Shown in pieces: positions 36,555 through 46,592 of a stretch of DNA of 64,000 nucleotides; position 1 is the first letter of the stretch; each line of letters begins with the position of its first letter. A model generated the notes under the pieces. The model was given only the letters and a program-made list of their open reading frames with translations, was not told where the DNA came from and ran no database searches. The translations under genes were made by a program, and so were the position numbers. Origin of the DNA: Stenotrophomonas rhizophila (GTDB lineage Bacteria > Pseudomonadota > Gammaproteobacteria > Xanthomonadales > Xanthomonadaceae); assembly GCF_003651185.1 (NCBI RefSeq), contig NZ_RCDC01000004.1:1-64000 (forward strand), given 5' to 3'.

Positions 36555-37340
36555 TTATCCCATCAGGACCTGGCCACCATCCACATTCAAGGTATGCCCG
36601 GTGATCCAGCCCGCCAGCGGCGAGCACAGGAACAGCGCGGCGTTGGCGATGGCCGCTGGCTCGCCGAAGCGGCCAAACGGGATCTTCGCCAGGGTGTTTC
36701 GATACAGCTCCGGGTCCTGCTCGCGCCGACGCGCCCACAGCCCATCCTCGAACTCGATCGAGCCGGGGGCGATGGCGTTCACGCGGATCCGCTGTGGCGC
36801 CAGGGCCAGGGCCTGCGAAGTGGTGTAGTGCATCAGCGCGGCCTTGGCCGCCGCATACGGCGCGCCACCCGGGCGCGGCTGCTGGGCAGCGATCGAGGCC
36901 AGGTTGAGAATGCAGGCATCACTGGACTGCTGCAGCCAGGGCAGGGCCAGCCGCGAGGCACGCACGGCCGCCATCAGGTCGACGTTCAAGCTGGCTTCCC
37001 AGCCCGCCTCATCGTCGGTCATGCCGTAGCCGGTCGCGTTGTTGACCAGCACGTCGACGCCGCCCAAGGCCTGAGCGGCATCGGCCAGCCAGCGGCCGAT
37101 GTCGCCCAGCTGGGAGAGGTCGGCCGTGGCCGTATGCACGGCCAGGCCGAGCGCGCCGGCATCCGCACGCAGCGCGGCCAGACCGGCCTCACCGCGTGCG
37201 CAGACCGAGACGCGGGCGCCTGCCGAAGCAAACGCCAGCGCCATCGCGCGCCCGATGCCCCTGCTGCCACCGGCAATCAGCACCCGGCGCCCGGTGAACT
37301 CCAGGCGTGGGCCGGCGGGCAGGTGGGGCGCGGGGTCCAT
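36555..37340 (-). CDS. SDR-family oxidoreductase
   Basis: 261 aa. AGGSRGIG nucleotide motif near 23-30, NNATGYG, active-site ASIAAQ and YAAAKAAL, C-terminal GWITGHTLNVDGGQVL. ATG 37340 overlaps the stop of the aldehyde dehydrogenase gene (TGATG), so the two are translationally coupled and probably act on the same or consecutive substrates. FabG-type fold; substrate unknown. Confidence 0.9.
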   Translation of the reverse strand: MDPAPHLPAGPRLEFTGRRVLIAGGSRGIGRAMALAFASAGARVSVCARGEAGLAALRADAGALGLAVHTATADLSQLGDIGRWLADAAQALGGVDVLVNNATGYGMTDDEAGWEASLNVDLMAAVRASRLALPWLQQSSDACILNLASIAAQQPRPGGAPYAAAKAALMHYTTSQALALAPQRIRVNAIAPGSIEFEDGLWARRREQDPELYRNTLAKIPFGRFGEPAAIANAALFLCSPLAGWITGHTLNVDGGQVLMG

Positions 37341-38872
37341 CACAGGTCGAACTTGATGCCCTGGGCCAGCGGCAGCGAATCGGAGTAGTTGATGGTGTTG
37401 GTCTGGCGGCGCATATAGACCTTCCAGGCATCCGAGCCGGACTCACGGCCACCGCCGGTGTCTTTCTCGCCACCGAACGCACCGCCGATCTCCGCACCGG
37501 AGGTGCCGATGTTGACGTTGGCGATGCCGCAATCCGAACCAGCTGCCGACAGGAAGCGCTCGGCGGTCTTCAGGTTGGTGGTGAAGATCGAGGACGACAG
37601 GCCCTGCGGCACGCCGTTCTGCATGTCGATCGCTTCGTCCAGCGTGCTGTACTTCATCACGTACAGGATCGGGGCGAAGGTCTCGTGCTGGACGACCTCA
37701 TCGCTGTTCTTGAGGCCGGTCACGATGGCCGGCAGCACGAAGTTGCCGGCGCGGTCGAGGCGGGTGCCACCGGTCTGCACGGTGCCGCCGCTGGCCTTGG
37801 CCTTCTCGATCGAGGCCAGGAACTGCTGCACGGCGCCGTCGCTGTTGAGCGGGCCCATCAGGTTGGCCGGGTCGGTCGGATCGCCGATCTTGCCTTCCAC
37901 CTGCTTGTACGCCTTGATCAGCGTGGCCAGCACGTCGTCATGGATGGATTCGTGCACGATCAGGCGGCGCGTGGTGGTGCAGCGCTGGCCGGCGGTACCG
38001 ACGGCGCCGAACACGATGCCCGGGATCGCCAGCTTCAGATCAGCGGTTTCATCCAGGATGATGGCGTTGTTGCCACCCAGCTCCAGCAGGCAGCGGCCCA
38101 GGCGATGCGCAACCTTCTCGGCGACCTGACGGCCGACCTGGGTCGAACCGGTGAAGCTGATCAGCGGCACGCGCTTGTCGGCCACCATCTTCTGCGACAG
38201 CTCGGTGCCGGCATCGTTGATCAGGAAGAACAGGTCCGGGAACCCACCGTCACGCAGCGCTTCATTGCAGATGCGCATGGAGGCGATCGCGGTCAGCGGC
38301 GTCTTGTTGGACGGCTTCCACAGGCAGATGTCGCCGCAGATCGTGGCCAGGAACGAATTCCATGCCCACACCGCGACCGGGAAGTTGAACGCACTGATGA
38401 TGCCGACCAGGCCGAGCGGCTGGTACTGCTCGTACATGCGGTGGCCCGGGCGCTCGGAATGCATCGTGTAGCCATAGAGCATGCGGCTCTGGCCCACGGC
38501 GAAATCGGCGATGTCGATCATCTCCTGCACTTCGCCATCGCCCTCGGGCTTGCTCTTGCCCATCTCCAGCGCGACCAGCGAGCCCAGGGCATCCTTGTTG
38601 GCGCGCAGGGCTTCGCCACACAGGCGCACGGCTTCGCCACGGCGCGGGGCCGGGGTGGTGCGCCAGACCTTGAAGGACTCCTGGGCGCGGGCCACGATGG
38701 TTTCGTAGTCGGCGTCGGTGGTCGCGTAGACCTCGGCGATGGCTTCGCCGGTGGTCGGGTTCACCGGGGTGATCACACCGGCATCGGTGGCCGAGGACCA
38801 CTCGCCGTTGCCAAGGTAGGTGCCAGCGTTGGTCGCGTCGAGGCCGAGGGCCTTGAGCAGGTCAGAGGACAT
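37340..38872 (-). CDS. Aldehyde dehydrogenase, ALDH7 / alpha-aminoadipic semialdehyde type
   Basis: 510 aa. NAD-binding [14 protein letters not shown] and [14 protein letters not shown], general base Glu in [10 protein letters not shown], catalytic Cys in [13 protein letters not shown]. The phrase [11 protein letters not shown] and the C-terminal [19 protein letters not shown] are marks of the antiquitin (ALDH7) group, whose bacterial members (AmaB) oxidise L-aminoadipate semialdehyde in lysine breakdown. ATG 38872 has AGGAG 5 bp upstream. Co-transcribed with the following SDR. Confidence 0.92.
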   Translation of the reverse strand: MSSDLLKALGLDATNAGTYLGNGEWSSATDAGVITPVNPTTGEAIAEVYATTDADYETIVARAQESFKVWRTTPAPRRGEAVRLCGEALRANKDALGSLVALEMGKSKPEGDGEVQEMIDIADFAVGQSRMLYGYTMHSERPGHRMYEQYQPLGLVGIISAFNFPVAVWAWNSFLATICGDICLWKPSNKTPLTAIASMRICNEALRDGGFPDLFFLINDAGTELSQKMVADKRVPLISFTGSTQVGRQVAEKVAHRLGRCLLELGGNNAIILDETADLKLAIPGIVFGAVGTAGQRCTTTRRLIVHESIHDDVLATLIKAYKQVEGKIGDPTDPANLMGPLNSDGAVQQFLASIEKAKASGGTVQTGGTRLDRAGNFVLPAIVTGLKNSDEVVQHETFAPILYVMKYSTLDEAIDMQNGVPQGLSSSIFTTNLKTAERFLSAAGSDCGIANVNIGTSGAEIGGAFGGEKDTGGGRESGSDAWKVYMRRQTNTINYSDSLPLAQGIKFDL

Positions 38873-39056
38873 GCAAACTCCTGTTGCGTTGCGTTTGTAA
38901 GGCGCTGGCCGCTGGCAGGGTGGGGGGCGGCAAGCTGAACCACGAATGGTAACAGAGGGGCGCAATGCCTCATCTGGCGGTGCAGCGCAAGGATCGGCAG
39001 ACGCCCATGGCGGCAGGAACCCGCGCGGCCGGCGATGGCGCCAAAGCATCCGATGC

Positions 39057-39133
39057 TGGTGACCCCGGCCCGATTCGAACGGGCGACCTTCCCCTTAGGA
39101 GGGGGACGCTCTATCCAGCTGAGCTACGGGGCC
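39057..39133 (-). tRNA. tRNA-Arg (anticodon CCT)
   Basis: 77-nt cloverleaf on the minus strand. The acceptor arm GGCCCCG pairs with CGGGGTC (one G-U), the D arm contains AGCTCAGCTGGATAGAGC, the anticodon loop reads CTCCTAA (anticodon CCT), and the T arm contains GTTCGAATC. The 3' ACCA is encoded. Reads AGG codons. Confidence 0.97.
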
Positions 39134-39281
39134 AAAACGGCCTGCAAGGATACAGGCAAACAGGCCCCCCTGCAGCCGGGCGTGCATCCACACGCGTGTT
39201 GCCCGCTCAGACGAGGCGGGCGTTGGGGGTTCTCATCCTCCGGTGGCCGCAAGCGGTCTGCGCCAGCGGAGGGTACGCCGG

Positions 39282-39446
39282 CTACGGTGCTTTTGGGCGC
39301 TCGTAATCCTGGGGTCTGGCAGTGTGTTCCGCCTCCGGCATGTCCTTGTCCTTCCAGCGGGCGTCATCGTTCCTCAGCGTGTCCGGCGTGTGGCTTTTCT
39401 GCTGGTCATCTTCTTTGGTAGCCGGTGCTCGCGGTGCAGTGGTCAT
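39282..39446 (-). CDS. Small hydrophilic protein of unknown function
   Basis: 54 aa, rich in Asp, Lys, Arg and Pro, no hydrophobic segment, likely disordered. ATG 39446 has a strong GAGGAG 5 bp upstream, the main reason to call it. Sixteen bp downstream of another small hydrophilic gene, so both are probably one transcript. Confidence 0.6.
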   Translation of the reverse strand: MTTAPRAPATKEDDQQKSHTPDTLRNDDARWKDKDMPEAEHTARPQDYERPKAP

Positions 39447-39462
39447 GACATCTCCTCGTTGA

Positions 39463-39954
<492 letters not shown>

Positions 39955-39990
39955 CTATCGTCCAGACCTCGCCACACAGAGGCTGCCGCG

Positions 39991-40479
39991 ATGCATGAGA
40001 TGTTCGAGCTGGGAATGGAATGGTGGGAGTTCGTGGTCCGCGCGGTTGCGGTATATGTGGTGGTCCTGCTGCTGACCCGTATGAGCGGCAAGCGCTCGAT
40101 GGGGCAGTCCACGCCGTTCGACATCCTGGTGATCGTGCTGCTGGGCACGGCGGTGCAGAACTCGCTGATCGGTGAGGACACTTCGCTGCCCGGCGGGCTC
40201 ATCCTGGCCGCGACGCTGATCGGTCTGAACTGGTTCGTCGGCTTTCTGGGTGCGCGCAGCAAGCGCCTCAACGAGATCGTGGAGGGCGTGCCGGTGGTGC
40301 TGGCGCGGCACGGTACGATCTACTGGGAGCAGGTGAAGCGCTGCAATGTCAGCCCGGCGGATCTGGAAGTGGCGATGCGCGCCAACGGCTGCGAGGGCTT
40401 CGGGCAGGTGGAGCTGGCGGTGCTGGAAACCTCCGGCGAGATCACGGTGCACAAGCGCCGCGCCGAAGGCGATGACTGA
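39991..40479 (+). CDS. DUF421 (YetF-like) membrane protein
   Basis: 162 aa. Three hydrophobic helices at the N-terminus (about 10-95) carry the family motif RMSGKRSMGQSTPFDILVIV, followed by a cytoplasmic domain (about 100-155) with PVVLARHGTIYWEQVKR. DUF421 proteins occur in stress- and spore-related settings; molecular role unknown. Monocistronic, divergent from two small hydrophilic genes. Confidence 0.88.
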   Translation: MHEMFELGMEWWEFVVRAVAVYVVVLLLTRMSGKRSMGQSTPFDILVIVLLGTAVQNSLIGEDTSLPGGLILAATLIGLNWFVGFLGARSKRLNEIVEGVPVVLARHGTIYWEQVKRCNVSPADLEVAMRANGCEGFGQVELAVLETSGEITVHKRRAEGDD

Positions 40480-40571
40480 GCGGGAGCGTTCGCCGGTCAC
40501 TCTCGCCCTCGCTGGATGTTGACGGTGTACCGCGTAGCGTCGTGCGCAGTCCCACAACAGGAACACGCGCG

Positions 40572-40811
40572 ATGCACATGCCACTGGACAGTGAAACGAC
40601 GGCCCGATGCGATGAGGTGATCGCCCAGGTGCCGGACCCGACCCCGGAACCCGTGCCGCCCGCGCCGCCAGTGGAAGAACCGGGCCGTGGTGATCCGCCT
40701 GCGCAGGAGCCGCCGCAGGAGATCCCACCGGAGGGCGACCCGGCACCTGCATCGCCGCCGCAGGAACTGCCGCCGGATCCGGAGGCGCCTTCGGCGCCCT
40801 CGGTGGAGTAG
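40572..40811 (+). CDS. Proline-rich short protein
   Basis: 79 aa. After a short N-terminal part (MPLDSETTARCDEVIAQV) the sequence is a run of Pro, Glu, Ala and Asp (PPAPPVEEPG, PPQEIPPEGDP), without membrane segments. A weak AGGAA lies 9 bp before ATG 40572; ATG 40578 is possible. Low-complexity composition makes the call less sure. Confidence 0.5.
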   Translation: MHMPLDSETTARCDEVIAQVPDPTPEPVPPAPPVEEPGRGDPPAQEPPQEIPPEGDPAPASPPQELPPDPEAPSAPSVE

Positions 40812-41001
40812 GCGAACCACGCATGAGGCGCTGGCCGCGCCCGCAGAATGAATGATTCAGTCCTCATGCCCTGCGGAGCGCATGCGCTCCAGCCTCTGCA
40901 GTGCGACGCGTTCACCCGGATAGACACGCCGCACACGTTGCGGTCACGACGCTGCCACGCCGTACCACGTACCACAGAGGTACTTGGACACGGAGTTTGC
41001 T

Positions 41002-42165
41002 ATGCGCGCACTGACTTACCACGGCAGCAAGGATGTACGGGTCGATACCGTGCCCGATCCCGCACTCGCTGCCCCGGACGACATCATCCTGCGCGTCACC
41101 GCCACGGCGATCTGCGGCTCGGACCTGCATCTGTACCGCGGCAAGATCCCGGATCTGCACACCGGTGACGTGCTCGGCCATGAGTTCATGGGCGTGGTGG
41201 AGGAGGTGGGCGCTGGCGTGATGGATCTGCGCCCGGGCGACCGCGTGGTGATTCCGTTCGTGATTGCGTGCGGCGAATGCTTCCACTGTCGCCTGGCCGA
41301 GTTTGCTGCCTGCGAGACCACCAATACCGGCAAGGGCGCCGCCGTGAACCAGAAGGGCATCCGCCCGCCGGCGGCGCTGTTCGGGTACAGCCATCTCTAT
41401 GGCGGTGTATCGGGTGGGCAAGCGGAGTTCGTGCGTGTGCCGAAGGCCAATGTGGGGCCGTTGCGCATTCCCGATGCGCTCGCCGATGAGCAGGTGCTGT
41501 TCCTCTCCGACATCCTGCCGACCGGCTACCAGGCGGCGATCAACGCAGGGGTGAAGCCGGGCTCCACGGTGGCGATCTTCGGTGCCGGCCCGGTCGGGCT
41601 GATGAGTGCGGCATGTTGCCGCCTGCTGGGCGCGGAGACCATCTTCATGGTCGACCATCTGCCGTATCGCCTGGCCTTCGCGCAGCAGACCTACGGCGTG
41701 ACCCCGATCGATTTCACCCAGGTGGAGGATCCGGCGGAATACATCATCACCCAGACCAACGGCCGCGGCGTGGATGCCACGATCGAAGCGGTCGGCTTCG
41801 AGGCGGAGGGCAGTGCGCTGGAATCGGCGCTGACCACGCTCAAAGTGGAAGGCAGCAGCGGCGTGGCGATCCGCCAGTGCATCGCCGCGACCCGTCGCGG
41901 CGGCACGGTGAGCATCCCGGGTGTGTATGCCGGTTTCATCCACGGCTTCCTGCTCGGCGATGCATTCGACAAGGGCCTCACCTTCAAGATGGGCCAGACC
42001 CATGTGCAGAAGCTGATGCCGGAGCTGCTCGACCACATCGGCGAAGGCCGGCTGGATCCGGGCGTGATCGTGACGCACCGGCTGTCGCTGGAAGACGCGG
42101 TGCGTGGCTATGAGATCTTCGACCGCAAAGAGGAGGATTGCCGCAAGGTGATCCTGACGCCCTGA
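41002..42165 (+). CDS. Zinc-dependent alcohol dehydrogenase (FdhA-like)
   Basis: 387 aa MDR enzyme. Catalytic zinc ligands in [11 protein letters not shown] and [13 protein letters not shown], structural zinc Cys cluster [18 protein letters not shown]-binding [11 protein letters not shown]. It resembles glutathione-independent formaldehyde or threonine-type dehydrogenases. ATG 41002 with GGAG 6 bp upstream. Only 1 bp separates it from the next gene, so it may be the first gene of the acyl-CoA-dehydrogenase/PIG-L/methyltransferase/glycosyltransferase operon. Confidence 0.92.
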   Translation: MRALTYHGSKDVRVDTVPDPALAAPDDIILRVTATAICGSDLHLYRGKIPDLHTGDVLGHEFMGVVEEVGAGVMDLRPGDRVVIPFVIACGECFHCRLAEFAACETTNTGKGAAVNQKGIRPPAALFGYSHLYGGVSGGQAEFVRVPKANVGPLRIPDALADEQVLFLSDILPTGYQAAINAGVKPGSTVAIFGAGPVGLMSAACCRLLGAETIFMVDHLPYRLAFAQQTYGVTPIDFTQVEDPAEYIITQTNGRGVDATIEAVGFEAEGSALESALTTLKVEGSSGVAIRQCIAATRRGGTVSIPGVYAGFIHGFLLGDAFDKGLTFKMGQTHVQKLMPELLDHIGEGRLDPGVIVTHRLSLEDAVRGYEIFDRKEEDCRKVILTP

Positions 42166-42166
42166 C

Positions 42167-43159
42167 ATGAATGCCGTGGCTTCTCTTGTACCGCCGGCGG
42201 CACCGCAGCCGGTGACCGATGGCGATGACCTGCAGGCGCAGGCGCGTGCGTGGATCGAACACCAACCCTCGTTGTCGCGCCCCGGCAGTGGGGACACGTT
42301 GCTGCGCTGGCAGGCGTTGGCGCATATCGCCGCGCGCGATCTCTGCCTGGCCAAGGTGCTGGAAGCGCATTACGACGCGCAGGCGATCCTGGAAGAACTC
42401 GGCGCCTCGATGCCGGACCGCGATCGGCTGGGCGCCGTATGGGCGGCCGAAGGGCCGGCGGCGACCCTGCGCTTTGATCGGGCCACCGGCACGCTGTCCG
42501 GTGACAAGCCATGGTGCTCTGGTGCAGGCAGGGTTGACCATGCCCTGGTGACGGTGCGCGATGATGGGCGCTCGCGGCTGTTCCTGGTGCCGGTGCGCCG
42601 CGCCAGCGTGAGTTTCCTGCCACAGACGTGGCAGGCCACGGGCATGGGGCGGGTGCCGAGCGGGACAGCCCGTTTCGACCAGGTGCCGGCCGTCGAGGTT
42701 GGCGCGGCGGACGCCTATCTGCAGCGTCCGGGGTTCTGGCACGGCGGCGCAGGTATTGCCGCCTGCTGGTTTGGTGGCGCCAGTGCCTTGGCCGAGCCGC
42801 TGCTGCACAACGCGCGGGCCGATGAGCCGGGCACGGTGGCCGGCCTGCTGGGTGAGATCGACCTGGCGCTGTCGCCGTGCGCCTCACTGCTGCGCGAGCT
42901 GGCCGCGCTGATCGATGCGCAGCCCGAGCTGCCTCACCAGAAGGAAATCGTGCGGGCACGCAGCGCGGTGGAAAGGGCTGCCACCCTGACCCTGGATCGG
43001 GTGGGCAGGGCGTTGGGGCCTGGTCCGATGTGCATGGACCCGGCGCACGCCCGGCGCTGGGCCGACCTGACGGTGTTCATCCGGCAGAGCCATGCCGACC
43101 GCGACTGGCAGCATCTTGGCAACCTGATGCACCGCGAGGGCCGCACGTGGACGCTGTGA
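42167..43159 (+). CDS. Acyl-CoA dehydrogenase-like protein
   Basis: 330 aa, shorter than ordinary acyl-CoA dehydrogenases (about 380). The middle segment GDKPWCSGAGRVDHALVTVR corresponds to the FAD/substrate region, and ERAATLTLDRVGRALGPGP to the C-terminal helical domain. No clear catalytic Glu can be named. It overlaps the PIG-L gene by 4 bp. In this operon it may oxidise a bound intermediate and not a beta-oxidation substrate (inference). Confidence 0.75.
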   Translation: MNAVASLVPPAAPQPVTDGDDLQAQARAWIEHQPSLSRPGSGDTLLRWQALAHIAARDLCLAKVLEAHYDAQAILEELGASMPDRDRLGAVWAAEGPAATLRFDRATGTLSGDKPWCSGAGRVDHALVTVRDDGRSRLFLVPVRRASVSFLPQTWQATGMGRVPSGTARFDQVPAVEVGAADAYLQRPGFWHGGAGIAACWFGGASALAEPLLHNARADEPGTVAGLLGEIDLALSPCASLLRELAALIDAQPELPHQKEIVRARSAVERAATLTLDRVGRALGPGPMCMDPAHARRWADLTVFIRQSHADRDWQHLGNLMHREGRTWTL

Positions 43160-43905
43160 ATCGTCAGATCGAAGGCGGCGGCGTGACCGAAGCGCAGTGG
43201 GCGGCATCGCCGTGGTTGCAGGCGCTGCCCCTGGCGTCCCTTGCGGCGCTGTTCGGCGATGCGCGGCGGCTGGTGGTGGTGTCGCCGCATCCGGACGATG
43301 AAGTGTTGGCATGCGGCGGCCTGATGGCGCTTGCGCACCACGCCGGCTTGGCCATCACGGTAATCTCGGTGACGGACGGCGAAGCCTGCTATCCCGATCA
43401 ACCTGCGTGGTCGCCCGAGCGGCTGCGCGTGGCCCGTGCCGCTGAGCTGGACGACGCGCTGCGCTGCCTGGGCTTGGCGAGTGCAGCGCGGATCGCCTGG
43501 CACATCGGCGATGGCGCGGTGACGGCCAGCGAGGCATGGATCGGCGAGCAGCTGGCGGCCCTGCTGCAGCCGGATGATCTGGTGTTGGCACCGTGGCGCT
43601 TGGATGGGCATCCGGACCATGAAGCGGTCGCGCGTGCCTGCGTGCAGGCCTGCACCGCGCGCGGCGCCGCGTTGAAGGAATACCCGGTGTGGGGCTGGCA
43701 TTGGCTGGACCCGCAGGCGGCACCGACGGCCTGGGCGCCCGCCACGCGCTATGCGCTGGAGGACGACCTGCTGGGCTGCAAGCGCGATGCCATCCAGCAA
43801 TTCGTGACCCAGACCGGCGCGGTGCCGGGGCTCGAGTGCGAGCCCATCCTGCCTGCCGCTGTGCTGCAGCGGTTTGAACGGAACTACGAGGTATTGATTG
43901 GATGA
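43156..43905 (+). CDS. PIG-L-family deacetylase
   Basis: 249 aa. Zinc ligands: SPHPDDEVLACGG near 45-57 (His, Asp-Asp) and the distal His in DGHPDHEAVARAC. Family members remove N-acetyl groups from GlcNAc-linked molecules (GPI precursors, mycothiol, bacillithiol). A GTG at 43156 makes a 4-bp overlap (GTGA) with the gene before; GTG 43183 with AAGG 8 bp upstream is an alternative start. Overlaps the methyltransferase gene by 4 bp. Confidence 0.9.
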   Translation: MNRQIEGGGVTEAQWAASPWLQALPLASLAALFGDARRLVVVSPHPDDEVLACGGLMALAHHAGLAITVISVTDGEACYPDQPAWSPERLRVARAAELDDALRCLGLASAARIAWHIGDGAVTASEAWIGEQLAALLQPDDLVLAPWRLDGHPDHEAVARACVQACTARGAALKEYPVWGWHWLDPQAAPTAWAPATRYALEDDLLGCKRDAIQQFVTQTGAVPGLECEPILPAAVLQRFERNYEVLIG

Positions 43906-44489
43906 GCGATGTCGCCTACTTCAACGCGCTGTACGAGAACGAGGATCCCTTCCAGTACCGCACCCGCTGGTACGAACAGCGCAAGCGCGCGCTCACCCTT
44001 GCAAGCCTGCCGCGCGAGCGCTTTGGCCGTGGCTGGGAGCTGGGCTGCTCCAACGGGGTGCTGACCGCGGCCTTGGCCGAGCGCTGCGATCACCTGCTCG
44101 CCACCGATCTGAGCGAAGGCGCTGTCGCCGCGGCGCAGGCGATGACCCGGCGCCACGCGCACGTTTCCATCGAGCAGGCGCGTCATCCTCAGGACTGGCC
44201 AGCAGGCACGTTCGATCTGATCGTGCTCGGTGAAATGGGCTACTACCTCTCACAAGACGACATGCGTCAGGTGGCGGCGCAGGTGGTTCAATCGCTCACG
44301 CCGCAGGGCGTGGTGATTGCCTGCCATTGGCGCGTGCCGTTCGAGCAGGCGCGTTGCAGCGCCGCGTTCGTGCACGCGCAGTTTGATGACAGCCTGCCCC
44401 GCCTGTTCTCGTATCGTGACGAGGACATGCTGCTGGAAGGCTGGTCGGCCGAGACCACCTCGGTGGCCGAACACGAGGGCCTGCGATGA
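43902..44489 (+). CDS. SAM-dependent methyltransferase (NodS-like)
   Basis: 195 aa. SAM-binding motif I WELGCSNGVLTAALAERC near 44-61, acidic LLATDLSEGAVAAA, and LIVLGEMGYYLS. This resembles NodS, an N-methyltransferase that acts on a deacetylated chitooligosaccharide; being encoded right after a PIG-L deacetylase fits methylation of the freed amine (inference). ATGA overlaps on both sides. Confidence 0.85.
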   Translation: MSDVAYFNALYENEDPFQYRTRWYEQRKRALTLASLPRERFGRGWELGCSNGVLTAALAERCDHLLATDLSEGAVAAAQAMTRRHAHVSIEQARHPQDWPAGTFDLIVLGEMGYYLSQDDMRQVAAQVVQSLTPQGVVIACHWRVPFEQARCSAAFVHAQFDDSLPRLFSYRDEDMLLEGWSAETTSVAEHEGLR

Positions 44490-45199
44490 TTGCCGTGACC
44501 GTTCCCGCGCACAACGAGGAACAATTGATCGCGGCCTGCCTGCAGTCGCTGCAGGTGGCCGCGTTGCATCCCGCGCTGCGTGGCGAGCCGGTGGTGATCG
44601 TGGTCGCCCTTGATCGCTGCAGTGACGCGACCGAGTGGATCTGCCAGCGCATGGGGGTGGAGGTGGTGACTGTGGAGGCGGGCTGTGTTGGCGTCGCGCG
44701 CGCGGCGGCGAGTGAGCGCGCGTTGGCACTGGGGGCTCGCTGGATCGGCTGCACCGACGCGGACAGCGCGGTGCCGCCGGACTGGCTGGCGCGCCAGCTG
44801 CAATGCGGTGCGAATGCCTTCTGTGGCGTGGTGGCGGTGGGCGATTGGCTGGACTACCCGCAGGCCGTGCGCGAGCAGTTCCTGCAGCGCGAGCATGCGG
44901 TGGATGGGCACCCGCACGTACACGGCGCGAACATGGGCTTCAGCGCGTTGGCCTATCGGCAATCCGGCGGCTTCGCGCCGCTGGCAACCGGTGAGGACGT
45001 TGCGCTGATCCAGGCCATGTACGGCGCTGGCATGCAGGTGGCGCGGCTGGCCAGCCCCCGGGTGATCACCAGCGCACGCCGGTACGCGCGTGCACCGCAC
45101 GGTTTCAGTGACTTCCTGCGCCGCCTGGAACAGCGCGTTGGTTTGGCGGCCGATGAGGTGGTGAGCGACGTGCCGCCGCTGTCACTGCTGGCGCGCTGA
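44486..45199 (+). CDS. Family 2 glycosyltransferase
   Basis: 237 aa GT-A fold enzyme: nucleotide-binding VTVPAHNEEQLIAACLQSL at the N-terminus, DRCSDAT, and the DxD-type metal site CTDADSAVPPDWL. HGANMGFSALAYRQSGGF is the acceptor-side loop. No membrane helices. Overlaps the methyltransferase gene by 4 bp and the PQ-loop gene by 1 bp. Confidence 0.9.
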   Translation: MIAVTVPAHNEEQLIAACLQSLQVAALHPALRGEPVVIVVALDRCSDATEWICQRMGVEVVTVEAGCVGVARAAASERALALGARWIGCTDADSAVPPDWLARQLQCGANAFCGVVAVGDWLDYPQAVREQFLQREHAVDGHPHVHGANMGFSALAYRQSGGFAPLATGEDVALIQAMYGAGMQVARLASPRVITSARRYARAPHGFSDFLRRLEQRVGLAADEVVSDVPPLSLLAR

Positions 45200-45468
45200 T
45201 GGCCCCCATCGATCTGCTCGGCTGGGCGGCGACCGCCGTGCTGATCGCCACGCTGTGGCGGCAGATCTGGAAGCAGTGGACCGCCGAGGATGCGCAGGCG
45301 GTATCGACGTGGTTGTTCGTTGGCCAGATCACTGCCTCGGTATTGTTCATTGCGTACAGCGCGGCGACCGGATCGATCGTTTTCGTGGTGACCAATTCGC
45401 TGATTCTGCTCACGGCGATCGCCGGGCAATGGCTGTCCTGGATCAAGCGCAGACGGGCGGGGAAGTAA
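45199..45468 (+). CDS. Small PQ-loop/SemiSWEET-like membrane protein
   Basis: 89 aa with three hydrophobic helices (about 3-22, 39-58, 62-82), the size of a SemiSWEET half-transporter. WKQWTAEDAQAVSTWLFVGQ stands where PQ-loop proteins have their conserved loop, though the PQ pair itself is not present. TGATG overlap with the glycosyltransferase gene makes it the last gene of the operon; may move a sugar-like product. Confidence 0.72.
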   Translation: MAPIDLLGWAATAVLIATLWRQIWKQWTAEDAQAVSTWLFVGQITASVLFIAYSAATGSIVFVVTNSLILLTAIAGQWLSWIKRRRAGK

Positions 45469-45637
45469 CACGTATTTCGCGCCTCGACGACGCGCCGTGC
45501 ACATCTGCCGCGCAGTGCGTTGAGCTCGCTGAACACTCGCATTTCAGTGTCACGCCGACTTCATGGCCAATGCGGAAAAGTCGACTCACCCCGACAACAA
45601 CACACGGGCCAAACCGGACCAACAGGAGTACATCGCA

Positions 45638-46087
45638 GTGAATACCGAATCGAAGACCGCGCATAACTTGAACGACCTGATCGAAATCGCCCGCGATGGC
45701 CAGGAGTTCTACACCGAGGCCGCAGGCAAGGTCGAAGATGCCGAGTTGGCGGCGCTCTTCACCCGTATCGCCGGTGTCAAGAATGAGATCGTCCGCTCGC
45801 TAAGCGCCACCGTTGTCGCCGCTGGCGGCAAGCCGGCCGACCATGGCACCTTCGTCGGTTCCATGCAGCAGTTCTACGGCAAGGTGCGCGCCACCCTGGG
45901 CGACAAGCAGTACGGCTACGTGGCCGAGCTGGAAGAATCCGAGGATCGCCTGCTGAAGGCGTTCAAGGACACCCTGACCGACGCCGACACCTCGCCGGCC
46001 GCGCGCCAGGAAGTCCAGCGTCTGCTGCCGCAGGTGCAGGAGTGCCATGCCGTCATGCGCGACCGCAAGCACGCCATGAAGCACTGA
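45638..46087 (+). CDS. PA2169-family four-helix-bundle protein (DUF2383)
   Basis: 149 aa, helical, ferritin-like DUF2383: LNDLIEIARDGQEFYTEAAG, then helices to KHAMKH. A GTG at 45638 with AGGAG 9 bp upstream is preferred to the ATG at 45563, which lies in a poorly coding stretch. Related proteins are induced by stress; function unknown. Ends before a strong terminator. Confidence 0.82.
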   Translation: MNTESKTAHNLNDLIEIARDGQEFYTEAAGKVEDAELAALFTRIAGVKNEIVRSLSATVVAAGGKPADHGTFVGSMQQFYGKVRATLGDKQYGYVAELEESEDRLLKAFKDTLTDADTSPAARQEVQRLLPQVQECHAVMRDRKHAMKH

Positions 46088-46114
46088 GTTCCAGTCGCTT
46101 CCTGAAGCGGTATC

Positions 46115-46149
46115 CAGACAGCCCCGGCACTGCCGGGGCTGTCTGTTTG
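46115..46149 (+). terminator. Intrinsic terminator after the PA2169-family gene
   Basis: Stem CAGACAGCCCCGG / CCGGGGCTGTCTG (13 bp perfect, 5-nt loop CACTG; 46115-46145) followed by TTTG. GC-rich stem with short U-run. Confidence 0.85.
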
Positions 46150-46246
46150 TGTCCGGCAGGCGCGGTGGCGGCCAAGGTCCAGACGGCGCCGAACGGTAGT
46201 GGGGGAATTGGTGCATACTCGGGACAAAGAGCCGCTTGGATTTGTC

Positions 46247-46534
46247 ATGGAACACATGCGTTGGCTGACGCTTCGTCTCAGCAACAATCAATCCATCGGC
46301 CCGAAGGTGCTGATGGACCTGTGGGCCAACGCGTGCGAGACCAATCAGTCCTCGGTGACCCGCGAAACGCTGCCCGGGAAATCGACCTCCTACGCCCTGC
46401 ACGCGCCGACCTCGCTGGCCTACCCCAAGCGCGCGGAGCTGCGCATGCGCAAGCTGCTGGAAGAGGCTGGATACACGTTCACGCTCGGCTCGCTGGCCGA
46501 CCGCCCGGCACCGCAGCCGGTGCGCTTCCGCTGA
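46247..46534 (+). CDS. Conserved-looking hypothetical protein
   Basis: 95 aa from ATG 46247 (MEHMRWLTLRLSNNQSIG); an upstream GTG at 46199 is open too. Basic C-terminus with a winged-helix-like look (RAELRMRKLLEEAGYTF), no membrane segment. Not recognised; codon use is ordinary for the window, which supports it being real. Confidence 0.55.
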   Translation: MEHMRWLTLRLSNNQSIGPKVLMDLWANACETNQSSVTRETLPGKSTSYALHAPTSLAYPKRAELRMRKLLEEAGYTFTLGSLADRPAPQPVRFR

Positions 46535-46592
46535 CGCCGTTCACCGGCGGCGCATTCATTCATTCTTGAACCAGGGCGCCGCAACCGCGCGT

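Noticed and set aside
39057..39133. tRNA-Arg as an integration site of a genomic island
   Set aside because: No integrase, no direct repeat of the tRNA 3' end seen nearby, and both flanks carry housekeeping-type genes.
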